Source: Aneurinibacillus soli | GTDB lineage: Bacteria > Bacillota > Bacilli > Aneurinibacillales > Aneurinibacillaceae | DNA length: 64,000 nt | Assembly (NCBI RefSeq): GCF_002355375.1 | Contig: NZ_AP017312.1 | Span: 3,909,001 to 3,973,000 of the forward strand | Direction: 5' to 3' | Shown here: positions 53,297-61,832 of the stretch, piece by piece | How positions within the stretch are numbered: the first letter of the stretch is position 1 | Layout of the letters: the number at the start of each line of letters is the position of its first letter | Made by a program: the position numbers and the translations under genes | The notes under the pieces: model-generated | What the model was told of the DNA's origin: nothing | Databases searched by the model: none | What the model saw: only the letters and a program-made list of their open reading frames with translations

Positions 53297-53608
53297 TTTA
53301 TCGCCCCTCTAGCGTATTCCCCCCTAACATATAGGTAATTTTTTCATGTTTATAACAACCTCAAATAGAATGTTTTTTTATACATTTAAATATTTTAATT
53401 TCTTCTATACAACTCACACTTCGCACTCTCCTTAGATGCCCCGTCGCTCAGCGAGGGGATGGGATATACAAAAAGACGACTGTTATCAGCCCCCCCACTC
53501 TGATAAAATATAAAAAAAGGGTTATCCCTCAAGCAGTTCATTCGACTGCCTACCGGATAACCCTGATTATTTACCTATACCATTCAGCTCAGGCTGACGA
53601 TTGTTACT
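53297..53608. other. Gene-free stretch with two hairpins
   Basis: It holds a GC-rich hairpin at 53439-53458 (CCCC-g-TCGC with GCGAGGGG), which may be a terminator or a relic of an IS605-type right end, and the surface-protein terminator at 53513-53567. Otherwise it is A/T-rich with no ORF, and probably contains the promoter of the sigma-like operon, which I cannot pinpoint. Confidence 0.5.
53513..53567 (-). terminator. Terminator of the surface-protein gene
   Basis: GGGTTATCC pairs with GGATAACCC, with an inner GCAGT/ACTGC stem. A run of T occurs on the minus strand. Confidence 0.8.
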
Positions 53609-56600
53609 TTACTTGCTCTTGTGTGCCAGCATTTTCAGCAAAACCGTTACAGCTTCTGCTCTTGTTGTTTTATCACCAGGAGCAAATTCGTTCGTGCCTT
53701 TACCTTCTATAATGCCAAGTTTCTTCATCGCTGCTACTGCGCCTTTCGCCCATGCCGGAATGTCCTTGTCGTCCGCGAAGCCCGTTGCAGTATCCTCTTT
53801 GATAGACTGACCCAAAGCGTTTGCGATCATCGCTGCCATCTCCGGACGTGTAATCTCGGCATCCGGACGGAAGGTGCCGTCCTCATAGCCATTAATAATG
53901 CCTGCATGCACCGCTTGCGCGACTGCTTTCTGTGCCCAAACGCTGATCTTCGCTGTATCGGTGAAAGTCAGCGCCGCTCCTTCTCCTTGCGGCTTCAACG
54001 TATTCATCAGCATGACCGCAAATTCCGCGCGAGTCACAGTAGAATTCGGCTTAAACGTGCCGTCCGGATAACCGCTGACGATTCCGCTGCTTACCGCTTG
54101 CTTGATGTTGGCCTCCGCCCAGTGTCTGGAGATATCGCTAAAGTTAACTTCCGTTTTCGTGTCTGTCGGGTGATCCGTTATTGGCATATCCGCTGCTTGA
54201 CCTACAGCGAATACCGCATATTTCGTAAAGTGATTGACCTCTACGGTGACGTGATTGCCGTTTACCTTGCCGCCGACTTCTATCCATGACTTCTTCGCTT
54301 CGTCATAATAGAATACAGATGCCTTTTGGTTGCTCTTCAAGCTTGCCGGATCGAATGATAAGGTCAACGTTACCGGTTTACTGAAGTTCTCCGAGAAGTT
54401 TTTCAAAATCTCATAGATCGGACTGGCTAGAACGTCTTTTTTCGTTAGAAGCTTTTGCGTATCCGACAATTTCTCTATCGTTAATTTCAATTCTTTGCCT
54501 GCCGCATCGGCAGGAATAGTGATCGTGACCGCATCTCCTAAGCTAACCTTGCCTGTTTTACCTATGGGAAGCGTTAGTTTACCATCTGTTGAGGTAACTT
54601 TGTCGTTGCTTGGGGTCGGTGGTGTTATTGAACCGCCACCGCCACCACCGCCACCGCTGGATGGAGCCTGTGCGCGTGTCACAGTCACCGTATATGTCTT
54701 CGATGTGCCGTTCTGCGCCGTCACTACGATAGTGATTGGGTTACTGCCCACGCTCAGGTTGATCGCGCCGCTTGCCTGCCCGCTTGCAACCGCTGCTCCG
54801 TTCACTGTCATCGTAGCGTTGCTATCATATACATTCGCCGTTGCAATAAGACTGGATACACCATTAGCCACACTGGAAGTGTAGGTCGTCGTCCCCGATG
54901 CGAAGACGGGACTTAGCGTACCGCTCGACAGCGTCAGTCCGCTCAAGTCGGCGTTGCTGCTTGCCGCTGGTTCGCCGCGTGTCACAGTCACCGTATATGT
55001 CTTCGATGTGCCATCCAGCGCGGTCACCACAATCTGAATCGGATTCGCTCCCACATTCAAAGGTACGCTGTACGAAGTCACGTTGTTGTTTACAGTGCTT
55101 GTAACCGTACCAGATGCAACAGATACATTCACTGTCGCCGTCGGATCTCCCAGCATCGGCGTGACCGTCACTGTATCAACACTAGTAGCGACAGATGCCG
55201 TGTAGGAGGTTATGTTAGATGTAAACGACGGGCTGAGCGTTCCAGCCGAGAGTGTTAATCCAGTTACAGGAGCGTTATTGTTTGGACTAAATTTCCTGAT
55301 TTGGTCATCTTCTGTATCGTAATTCTCATCCAGTACATACATATTCCCACTACTGTCCACCGTAACTCCGTAAGGATATACGAACTGAACATCCCCTGGA
55401 TTACTGCTCCCCCACTGCGTAAGGTAAGCACCGTTGGAATCAAACTTCTGTATACGGTCGTTGTCACTATCCGCCACGTACACGTTTTCGCTACTGTCTA
55501 CTGCTATTCCTTGAGGATATTGGAACTGCCCATCACCGCTGCCATTACTCCCCCACTGCGTAAGGTAAGCACCGTTGGAATCAAACTTCTGTATACGGTC
55601 GTTGTCACTATCCGCCACGTACACGTTTTCGCTACTGTCTACTGCTATTCCTTGAGGATATTGGAACTGCCCATCACCGCTGCCATTACTCCCCCATTTC
55701 GTGACGTACGTACCGTTGGAATCAAACTTCTCTATACGATTGTTGTTACAATCCGCCACATACACGTTTCCGCTACTGTCTACTGCTATTCCTTGAGGAT
55801 ATTGGAACTGTCCATCACCGCTGCCATTACTCCCCCATTTCGTGACGTACGTACCGCTGGAATCAAACTTCTCTATACGGTTGTTGTCACTATCCACTAC
55901 ATACACGTTTCCGCTACTGTCTACTGCTATTCCTTGAGGATTTTGGAACTGCCCGTCACCGCTGCCATAACTCCCCCATTTCGTGACGTACGTACCGCTG
56001 GAATCAAACTTCTCTATACGGTTGTTTCTAGTATCCGCCACATACACGTTTCCGCTGCTATCTGTTGCACTAAAACTTGGATCGATGAAGCTACTGCCAT
56101 AACTCCCCCATTTCGTGACGTACGTACCGCTGGAATCAAACTTCTCTATACGGTTGTTGTTAGTATCCGCCACATACACGTTTCCGCTACTGTCTACTGC
56201 TATTCCTTGAGGATAACTGAACTGCCCGTCACCGCTGCCATCACTCCCCCATTGCGTGACGTACGTACCGCTGGAATCAAACTTCTGTATACGGTTGTTA
56301 TAGTCCTCCACATACACGTTTCCGCTACTGTCCACTGCTATTACTTGAGGATAACGGAACTGCCCGTCACCGCTGCCATAACTCCCCCATTTCGTGACGT
56401 ACGTACCGCTGGAATCAAACTTCTGTATACGGTTGTTGCTAGAATCCAACACATACACGTTTCCGCTACTGTCTACTGCTACTCCTTGAGGATATTGGAA
56501 CTGCCCGTCACCGCTGCCATAACTCCCCCATTTCGTGACGTACGTACCGCTGGAATCAAACTTCTCTATACGGTTGTTGTTAGTATCCGCCACATACACG

Positions 56601-57091
56601 TTTCCGCTACTGTCTACTGCTATTCCTTGAGGATAACTGAACTGCCCGTCACCGCTGCCATAACTCCCCCATTTCGTTATGTACGTACCGCTGGAATCAA
56701 ACTTCTCTATACGCTTGTTGTTAGAATCCACCACATACACGTTTCCGCTACTGTCTACTGCTATTCCTTGAGGATAACTGAACTGCCCGTCACCGCTGCC
56801 ATCACTCCCCCATTGCGTTACGTACGTACCACTGGAATCAAACTTCTGTATACGGTTGTTGTTAGTATCCACCACATACACGTTTCCGCTACTGTCTACT
56901 GCTATTCCTTTAGGACTATTGAATTCCCCCCCAATTGCAGGCAATTTAAATCCCCCGCTTGTAGGGACTTCATGAATACCGTCTGATCGTATGGCTGCAT
57001 AAGCTTTTGTTGAGAAATTAACGGAAATGGCACCCGTCAATAAAACCACAACCAATAACCAATATAATTCTTTTGTATACCTTATTGACAT
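53609..57091 (-). CDS. S-layer-anchored surface protein with 12 NHL repeats, cadherin-like domains and three SLH domains
   Basis: A 1160-aa exported protein; ATG at 57091 follows GGAGGG. The signal peptide is about 1-32. Twelve NHL repeats of 45-47 residues (core GIAVDSSGNVYVADTNNNRI, KFDSSGTYVTKWGSYGSG) would form two six-bladed propellers. Two cadherin-like beta-sandwich domains (LTLSAGTLSPSFTSNIT; LTLSSGTLSPVFASGTTTYT) follow, then a seven-glycine linker. A ZU5-like region ends in HFTKYAVFAV, and three SLH domains anchor the protein to pyruvylated wall polymer. Repeat 7 is atypical and repeat 12 is degenerate. Propeller proteins of this class bind protein or glycan; the ligand is unknown. 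Confidence 0.92.
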   Translation of the reverse strand: MSIRYTKELYWLLVVVLLTGAISVNFSTKAYAAIRSDGIHEVPTSGGFKLPAIGGEFNSPKGIAVDSSGNVYVVDTNNNRIQKFDSSGTYVTQWGSDGSGDGQFSYPQGIAVDSSGNVYVVDSNNKRIEKFDSSGTYITKWGSYGSGDGQFSYPQGIAVDSSGNVYVADTNNNRIEKFDSSGTYVTKWGSYGSGDGQFQYPQGVAVDSSGNVYVLDSSNNRIQKFDSSGTYVTKWGSYGSGDGQFRYPQVIAVDSSGNVYVEDYNNRIQKFDSSGTYVTQWGSDGSGDGQFSYPQGIAVDSSGNVYVADTNNNRIEKFDSSGTYVTKWGSYGSSFIDPSFSATDSSGNVYVADTRNNRIEKFDSSGTYVTKWGSYGSGDGQFQNPQGIAVDSSGNVYVVDSDNNRIEKFDSSGTYVTKWGSNGSGDGQFQYPQGIAVDSSGNVYVADCNNNRIEKFDSNGTYVTKWGSNGSGDGQFQYPQGIAVDSSENVYVADSDNDRIQKFDSNGAYLTQWGSNGSGDGQFQYPQGIAVDSSENVYVADSDNDRIQKFDSNGAYLTQWGSSNPGDVQFVYPYGVTVDSSGNMYVLDENYDTEDDQIRKFSPNNNAPVTGLTLSAGTLSPSFTSNITSYTASVATSVDTVTVTPMLGDPTATVNVSVASGTVTSTVNNNVTSYSVPLNVGANPIQIVVTALDGTSKTYTVTVTRGEPAASSNADLSGLTLSSGTLSPVFASGTTTYTSSVANGVSSLIATANVYDSNATMTVNGAAVASGQASGAINLSVGSNPITIVVTAQNGTSKTYTVTVTRAQAPSSGGGGGGGGSITPPTPSNDKVTSTDGKLTLPIGKTGKVSLGDAVTITIPADAAGKELKLTIEKLSDTQKLLTKKDVLASPIYEILKNFSENFSKPVTLTLSFDPASLKSNQKASVFYYDEAKKSWIEVGGKVNGNHVTVEVNHFTKYAVFAVGQAADMPITDHPTDTKTEVNFSDISRHWAEANIKQAVSSGIVSGYPDGTFKPNSTVTRAEFAVMLMNTLKPQGEGAALTFTDTAKISVWAQKAVAQAVHAGIINGYEDGTFRPDAEITRPEMAAMIANALGQSIKEDTATGFADDKDIPAWAKGAVAAMKKLGIIEGKGTNEFAPGDKTTRAEAVTVLLKMLAHKSK
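55300..56930 (-). repeat. Tandem 141-bp coding repeats (NHL region)
   Basis: About a dozen 138-141-bp units with long identical blocks; for example, the two neighbouring units around 55410-55690 are identical over most of their length. This indicates recent expansion or homogenisation and a hot spot for length change. Confidence 0.9.
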
Positions 57092-57194
57092 ATTGCATTC
57101 CCTCCAAAACTCCAAAATATTATAAATTTAAAAATCCGCCTCTCCTTCTTGTCAGTTTTTACTGCTTTCACACTACTTTAAGACTATTTCAGCC

Positions 57195-57231
57195 AAAAAA
57201 AAATCCCCCGTTTGGGGGGGGAACAAAAAAA
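57195..57231 (-). terminator. Terminator of the two-component operon
   Basis: On the minus strand CCCCCC pairs with GGGGG around AAACG, followed by nine T. It lies just past the response-regulator stop codon. Confidence 0.8.
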
Positions 57232-57244
57232 TGACAAATACCGC

Positions 57245-57847
57245 TCATACTAGTATATTTAAATCTTTGGCACGCTGCAGTGCTTTCACCCGATTGTTTA
57301 CTTCAAGCTTTCTGTATACATTTTTAATATGATATTTTACAGTTTCACTCGCGATGTTCAGGTGATAGGCGATTTCCTTGTTCGACAATCCCCTCGCGAT
57401 CATCCGTACAATCCTCGTTTCCTGCTCTGTCAGTATTTCTTGATCCCGTCGGAGAACCTCCATGGAAGGCTCGATTTCCCCTCTCCGATATCTTTTTCTG
57501 ATCTTGTCCAACATTTTTGACATTCGCTGGACGGTTACAGGCTTCATAAGATAATCCAGCGCGCTCATATCGAAGGCTTGAACCGCATAATCGTCATATG
57601 CGGTTACAAAGACCACATCTATGGAAGCATCGAGATCAAGCAACAGACTAGAAAGCCTCATACCGTTAATTTCCGGCATGGAAATATCCAGAAATGCGAT
57701 ATGTATCGGATTCTCCTTCACAAATTCATACGCTTCCAACGGGTTCAGAAACGCATGGCATAGTTCGATCTGGCCGCTCTCGGATAGTATCCTCTTCAAA
57801 CGTTTCACCGATAATTCTTCATCATCCACGATAATCGCTCGTAGCAT
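57245..57847 (-). CDS. Response regulator, receiver plus LuxR-type HTH
   Basis: A 200-aa protein. The receiver domain (1-120) has the acidic pocket VDDEE, phospho-acceptor Asp in IAFLDISMPEING and Lys in YLMKPV. It resembles LytR/AgrA-type receivers. The output domain (about 135-195) is a LuxR HTH (LTEQETRIVRMIARGLSNKEIAYHLNIASETVKYHIKNVYRKL), not LytTR. It starts four bases after the kinase stop, so the two are one unit. Confidence 0.92.
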   Translation of the reverse strand: MLRAIIVDDEELSVKRLKRILSESGQIELCHAFLNPLEAYEFVKENPIHIAFLDISMPEINGMRLSSLLLDLDASIDVVFVTAYDDYAVQAFDMSALDYLMKPVTVQRMSKMLDKIRKRYRRGEIEPSMEVLRRDQEILTEQETRIVRMIARGLSNKEIAYHLNIASETVKYHIKNVYRKLEVNNRVKALQRAKDLNILV

Positions 57848-57850
57848 GCT

Positions 57851-59077
57851 TCAACCTCCAATCTGCTTGATCGCTCGTGCGGGAATGTCGAAGATAACCT
57901 TCGTGCCTATTCCTTCTGCACTTTCAATACGAATGCTTTTTCCGTACTGAAGCTGGATGCGCTGACTTATGTTCCACAGCCCTATGCCCTTCTTTTTCAC
58001 ATCCGATTTAAGTATTTCATCCCGTTTTTTTCCGCTCATACCGCATCCATTATCTTCTACGGTAAAGCTGACTACGGCGTCCTCTTCCTTTTTTACGGAT
58101 ATTTTTACGGTTCCCCCCCGTAAATTGGACATCAGGCCATGTCTTATGGCGTTTTCCACCAATGGCTGCAGAATCAGCGGGGGAATCAGGATATCCAGAT
58201 TTGCATCTACATCGTACTCCACACGCAATCTAGCGCCAAAACGCGCCTTTTCGATGTTGATATACGCTTTTACCAACTCCAATTCATTTTCTATGGTTGT
58301 TAGTGAATCCAGTTGTTTGAAATCAAAGCTACTTCTCAAATACTGCGAAAGATCCAGCGTCAATTCCTCTGCCTTATGAGGTTTGTCGATGCACAATGCG
58401 GCAATAGAATTCAGGGCGTTGTACAGGAAATGAGGTTTGATCTGGGAACGCAAAAAGGCGATTTCCGCGTCCTTGGCGTCTGATTGCAGCTGCTGGTTCT
58501 TTCTGATCATTTCCTTTATTGTTTCGTTTAAAGAAGTGAAAAACAACACAATCACTACAATAATAATGATATGAATGAACTGTACCTGAAAAACCTTGAA
58601 TGAAAACCCTCTAATGAAAGACCCTATTATGAGTCCAACAAGACAATAGTGGATAGCTAGTATAAGCGCAATTTGTATCCTCTTTTTCTTCTTTGCTTTC
58701 GTGAAGAACTTTTGAAAGAATAGGATAACCGGCATGCTAAATGAAAGGGTCAGAATTGTAGTATAAAATCCCAGATCGCCCCCTAAATAAAATCGGTATA
58801 GGATTATAAGTGCAGATAGGAATAAACCTGTTCTCAAACCACCATATAGCGTCCCCCACAACAATGGAACGATTCTGGTATCCAAACGGGTATCGGTGAT
58901 AACGTAAACAGGAAAAGACATACATAATAGGATTGACAGCCCCGATAATACGGCGAGGATGATCTTTACGTGATTATTTCTCTCAGACCTCTCCACAAAA
59001 AATATTTCAAAGGTGAATATTAGAGTTGCTATAAACGCTAGTTGCAGCGAAAAATCCTTTATAATGTTCATAATCAT
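57851..59077 (-). CDS. LytS-family sensor histidine kinase
   Basis: A 408-aa kinase. Six or seven hydrophobic helices are in the first 190 residues; PLLWGTLYGGLRTGLFLSALIILYRFYLGG is 5TM-LYT-like. The His-kinase motif is FLRSQIKPHFLYNALNSIAAL with phospho-His in PHFLYN. The ATPase has PPLILQPLVENAIRHGL and VEDNGCGM. AAAGGTG precedes the ATG. The pair is downstream of, and on the same strand as, nothing else, and sits next to the SLH surface-protein gene, a possible target. Confidence 0.92.
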   Translation of the reverse strand: MIMNIIKDFSLQLAFIATLIFTFEIFFVERSERNNHVKIILAVLSGLSILLCMSFPVYVITDTRLDTRIVPLLWGTLYGGLRTGLFLSALIILYRFYLGGDLGFYTTILTLSFSMPVILFFQKFFTKAKKKKRIQIALILAIHYCLVGLIIGSFIRGFSFKVFQVQFIHIIIIVVIVLFFTSLNETIKEMIRKNQQLQSDAKDAEIAFLRSQIKPHFLYNALNSIAALCIDKPHKAEELTLDLSQYLRSSFDFKQLDSLTTIENELELVKAYINIEKARFGARLRVEYDVDANLDILIPPLILQPLVENAIRHGLMSNLRGGTVKISVKKEEDAVVSFTVEDNGCGMSGKKRDEILKSDVKKKGIGLWNISQRIQLQYGKSIRIESAEGIGTKVIFDIPARAIKQIGG

Positions 59078-59249
59078 CCTATCACCTTTTTAACATTGTA
59101 TGTTGATAGACTGAATTCTGGGCACAGAGAACCGAGAGTGCAAAAATAAAGCAAATGCATTCTACATCGAGGTATCTGACTATGAAAAAAAGTACGATAA
59201 GAAATTTAAACTTCAAACGGTTCAGCTTATTCATGAACAGGAGAAGACG

Positions 59250-59468
59250 GTGGCACAGACTGCCCGGGAATTGGGGCTAAGCGAGAATACTTTGTATCGC
59301 TGGATGGCCGAGTTCAGAAAGGATGGGGAACAGGCCTTTCCCAGCAGTGGTCAGCTAAAACCGGATGAGAAAGCCCTACGAGATCTTCAAAAGAAGATTC
59401 GCGATTTAGAGAAGGAGAACGAGATCTTAGAAAAGGCGATGCACTACTTCGCAAAAGACCGGCGCTAG
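59250..59468 (+). pseudogene. IS3 orfA (HTH protein), start lost
   Basis: A 72-aa frame from GTG 59250. The real N-terminus (EKKYDKKFKLQTVQLIHEQ) lies upstream in the same open frame (back to 59115) but has no ATG/GTG/TTG at the expected place. TARELGLSENTLYRWMAEFRKDG is the helix-turn-helix and DLEKENEILEKAMHYFAKDR the leucine zipper. Confidence 0.8.
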
Positions 59469-59515
59469 TTTATGCTTTCATTCACAAACACCGCTTTCAG
59501 CTCCGTGTCGCGAAG

Positions 59516-60157
59516 ATGTGCAGCGTCCTCCACGTTTCTCGAAGCGGTTATTATGAGTGGATCAAACGCAAGGAAAGCCAGAGGAGTCAACGTCGAAAAG
59601 AGCTGGAGACGCAGATTCGCCGCGCTTTTCTAGAATCCCGCCGTCTCTATGGCAGTCCGAAGATCACATATGTTCTAAGGCAGAAAGGCATTCAGGTGTC
59701 AGAGAAAACAGTAGCTCGTATGATGAAAGAGCGGGGTTTAAAATCCCGTACTGTCAAGAAGTACAAGGCTACAACCAGCTCTAAACACAACCTACCCGTT
59801 CACGATAACGTACTCGCTCAGAAGTTTAGCGCCCAGGCACCGAATCAGGTGTGGATGGCAGACATTACGTACATTCCTACCCAAGAGGGTTGGTTGTATC
59901 TAGCGAGTATCATGGACCTGTATACACGAAATATTGTCGGTTGGCACATGGATAAACGGATGACGAAAGAACTTGTACTAGAGGCATTAGATCAAGCATA
60001 TCGCCGTCAGCGACCGCAGAACGAAGTTCTGCATCATTCGGATCGGGGTAGTCAATATGCTTCACATGAGTATCAGAAACGCTTTACAACGTGCGTACTA
60101 TCAGATGGCGTAATTCTCTCGATTCCATGTGTCCAATCTATTGACAGAGGTCCATAA
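59516..60157 (+). pseudogene. IS3 orfB transposase, truncated
   Basis: A 213-aa frame. SRSGYYEWIKR and KLYGSPKITYVL-like helices precede the integrase core, with first Asp in VWMADITYIPT and second Asp in HHSDRGSQYAS. After YQKRFTT the reading frame passes into unrelated sequence (VLSDGVILSIPC), so the third catalytic residue Glu is missing. Confidence 0.85.
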
Positions 60158-60315
60158 AAAATAGTATTGCAAAAAAGGATGTCTTTTTATCTAGTATAAA
60201 TTCCATTAGCAAACCACCTTCGTAAATCTTTATATCTAACTTTAATTATACATTTTCCGACAAATTCCTTTTTTTTAAATCATCAAATCAATAAAAAGCA
60301 CCATATTCCTAAATT

Positions 60316-60344
60316 AAGCCTCCCACTCATCTGGGAGGCTTTTG
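60316..60344. terminator. Terminator-like hairpin
   Basis: AAGCCTCCCA pairs with TGGGAGGCTT with T on the plus strand. It could have served the SASP remnant on the minus strand or an older gene. Confidence 0.7.
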
Positions 60345-60391
60345 ACTGTATATAACCCTTCATAGTTTATTGTATGTTTGGACATTGAATA

Positions 60392-60568
60392 TTATTGCAC
60401 GTATTTACCACTTAGTTGTTGCTCTGCCATCTGAACCAGACGCTTCGTAATCTCGCCTCCGACAGAACCGTTCTGGCGAGACGCTATATCTGGTCCGGGC
60501 TGCACACCGAATTCAGAAGCGATCTCATACTTCATCTGGTCTAGTGCTTGTGGGGCTGGTTGTTTGTA
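60392..60568 (-). pseudogene. Remnant of an alpha/beta-type small acid-soluble spore protein
   Basis: The minus frame reads [35 protein letters not shown] and [16 protein letters not shown], then stop. This matches the body of SspA-type SASP (normally about 65-75 aa): ALDQMKxEIAxEFGV and [15 protein letters not shown]. An in-frame stop lies six codons upstream of the conserved part and no start is present, so the 5-prime end is lost. It shows that the host makes endospores. Confidence 0.85.
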
Positions 60569-60645
60569 TTACGGCTTTGTTGATAACCTTGGGTGTGTGG
60601 CATAAAGGATATTCCCCCTATGTGGTTATTCTTGGTGTTTTGTAG
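60541..60645 (+). pseudogene. C-terminal scrap of a membrane-protein gene
   Basis: The plus frame reads [20 protein letters not shown], then HKGYSPYVVILGVL and stop: a transmembrane segment and short tail with no start. It overlaps the broken 5-prime end of the SASP remnant, suggesting a deletion junction near 60541-60568. The family is not identifiable. Confidence 0.4.
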
Positions 60646-60793
60646 TTTTCAGTTTCCGCGTAAAAGGAAATTTACACCTCGGATATTTAGTATGTGTAAA
60701 CAAGCCCATTTCCCCTTTGAATGTAAACACATTAATGAGAAAGATCATACCCTGACATAGTCAAATAACTATATAATTAATGGAGGAGAGTAT

Positions 60794-61192
60794 ATGGAAC
60801 GACCATTTGGATTTGGGCACGGATTTGGACATGGATTCGGATTTGGAGGTCCCTTTGGGTTTGGAAGTCCCTTTGGATTCGGAGGATTTGGAGGTCCCTT
60901 TGGGTTTGGAAGTCCCTTTGGATTCGGAGGATTTGGAGGTCCCTTTGGGTTTGGAAGTCCCTTTGGATTCGGAGGATTTGGAGGTCCCTTTTTTCGGGAA
61001 GGTGAGCGAGGAAGTATGTCTCCAGCGCAGCAAATGACTCCATACACAGGAGGAGTATCACAGATGTATCCATCTCAAGAGATGGCGCCGTACACAAGGG
61101 TAGCTTTGCAGGAGTATCCAAATCAACAAATGACAGCTTATCCACAAACACCTCAACGTACAGAATACTCTCAGCCATACGGAGCATCTTAA
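60794..61192 (+). CDS. Gly/Phe-rich repetitive coat-like protein
   Basis: A 132-aa protein; GGAGGAGAG precedes the ATG. Residues 1-66 consist of GFG/PFG motifs, with a 15-residue unit (GGPFGFGSPFGFGGF) repeated three times. The C-terminal half is Gln/Tyr/Pro/Met-rich (QQMTPYTG, MYPSQEMAPYT, QEYPNQQMTAYPQT). Composition of this type is typical of spore coat or exosporium proteins. Upstream, AC then 17 bases and CATACCCTG resembles a SigK mother-cell promoter; this is weak evidence. Confidence 0.7.
   Translation: MERPFGFGHGFGHGFGFGGPFGFGSPFGFGGFGGPFGFGSPFGFGGFGGPFGFGSPFGFGGFGGPFFREGERGSMSPAQQMTPYTGGVSQMYPSQEMAPYTRVALQEYPNQQMTAYPQTPQRTEYSQPYGAS
60841..60990 (+). repeat. Three 51/45-bp tandem units in the coat-like gene
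   Basis: The unit GGTCCCTTTGGGTTTGGAAG plus TCCCTTTGGATTCGGAGGAT and TTGGA repeats three times almost without change, producing open frames on several strands that are not genes. Confidence 0.85.
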
Positions 61193-61558
61193 CAAAAAAA
61201 TTACCACCCAAATAAAGAGACCACTAAAACACTTGGTTTTTTCAAAAGAAATTAAAAACGATATCAAAAAAGACGACTCAAATTCAATTTTGAATTTGAG
61301 TCGTCTTTTAGCTTCAATTTTTAAGCTAATTTTCACAAGTGCTATTTCTCCGGTGTACCCAGACACCACACCAACACCGATTACAGCATAGCTGAGCATA
61401 TCCAGTCCCAGATCCCACGTCTCTTGCGGCACCATAATGCCAGCTGCTTCCCGGACCGTATCAGCTAGCTTGCCGATCTCCTTCTGCTCATCCGGTTTCG
61501 CTTCCTTCCATGCTGCTTGCAGGTATGCGATCACTTTCCCTGCGTCTATTTTTTTCAT
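61058..61558 (-). CDS. Unrecognised protein whose frame runs through a terminator
   Basis: The first 85 or so residues look real (MKKIDAGKVIAYLQAAWKEA; DEQKEIGKLADTVREAAGI; DLGLDMLSYAVIGVGVVSGY). After KISLKIEAKR the frame passes through a 20-bp perfect hairpin (61268-61309) and into antisense of the coat-like gene, giving a Cys/Leu-rich tail that is surely not native. The stop was probably lost by a small indel. There is no strong ribosome site. Small phage-type helical/membrane protein remnant is my best guess. Confidence 0.4.
   Translation of the reverse strand: MKKIDAGKVIAYLQAAWKEAKPDEQKEIGKLADTVREAAGIMVPQETWDLGLDMLSYAVIGVGVVSGYTGEIALVKISLKIEAKRRLKFKIEFESSFLISFLISFEKTKCFSGLFIWVVIFLLRCSVWLRVFCTLRCLWISCHLLIWILLQSYPCVRRHLLRWIHL
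61268..61309. terminator. Perfect 20-bp hairpin, bidirectional terminator
   Basis: AAAAGACGACTCAAATTCAA pairs fully with its complement across a two-base centre. T runs are on both strands. It serves the coat-like gene and the opposing minus-strand gene. Confidence 0.85.
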
Positions 61559-61832
61559 CTTTGTTTTGTTTCAAATTCGTGGCACTGGACAGCGATCTCT
61601 CTCCAGTCCAGGTGAAAAACACCTAAACACCGTGCCGCGCAAGTACGTTTCCGACCAGCGTTCCAAGTACAAATACTGGCTCATATTCCTGCAATCCATT
61701 TCCACTGAGTCTTGTTTCTCGCTGTCTACTGTCCCACAATACATAGACAACCACTCTCCCATCCTACCTCCTCCTCACCGCCCTTCTGGGCAAAATAAAA
61801 AGGAGCAGCTTTTCACTACTCCCTCACCTATC

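Larger units (their letters stand above)
59115..60157 (+). mobile_element. Degenerate IS3-family (IS150-like) insertion sequence
   Basis: The orfA/orfB arrangement of IS3 elements with a -1 frameshift region (GCAAAAGACC) between them. No clear terminal inverted repeats are seen. The upstream frame is open from 59115 without a standard start, and orfB breaks off before its last catalytic residue, so the element is inactive. Confidence 0.8.

Noticed and set aside
55300-56930. Regularly spaced repeats that could suggest a CRISPR array
   Set aside because: Units are 138-141 bp, coding throughout, with no short identical repeat alternating with unique spacers, and no cas genes.
55301-56986. 561-codon open frame on the plus strand opposite the NHL repeats
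   Set aside because: It is the antisense of the repeat array: the repeat has no stop in that frame, so it stays open. The protein is a low-complexity copy series without start signals.
60761-61211. Several overlapping frames on both strands of the GFG repeat gene
   Set aside because: They arise from the repeat composition. Only the plus-strand frame at 60794 has a ribosome site and a sensible non-repeat tail.
61571-61762. 63-codon minus-strand frame
   Set aside because: No ribosome site and no resemblance to known proteins; another frame over the same bases is equally long and interrupted. Probably decayed DNA.
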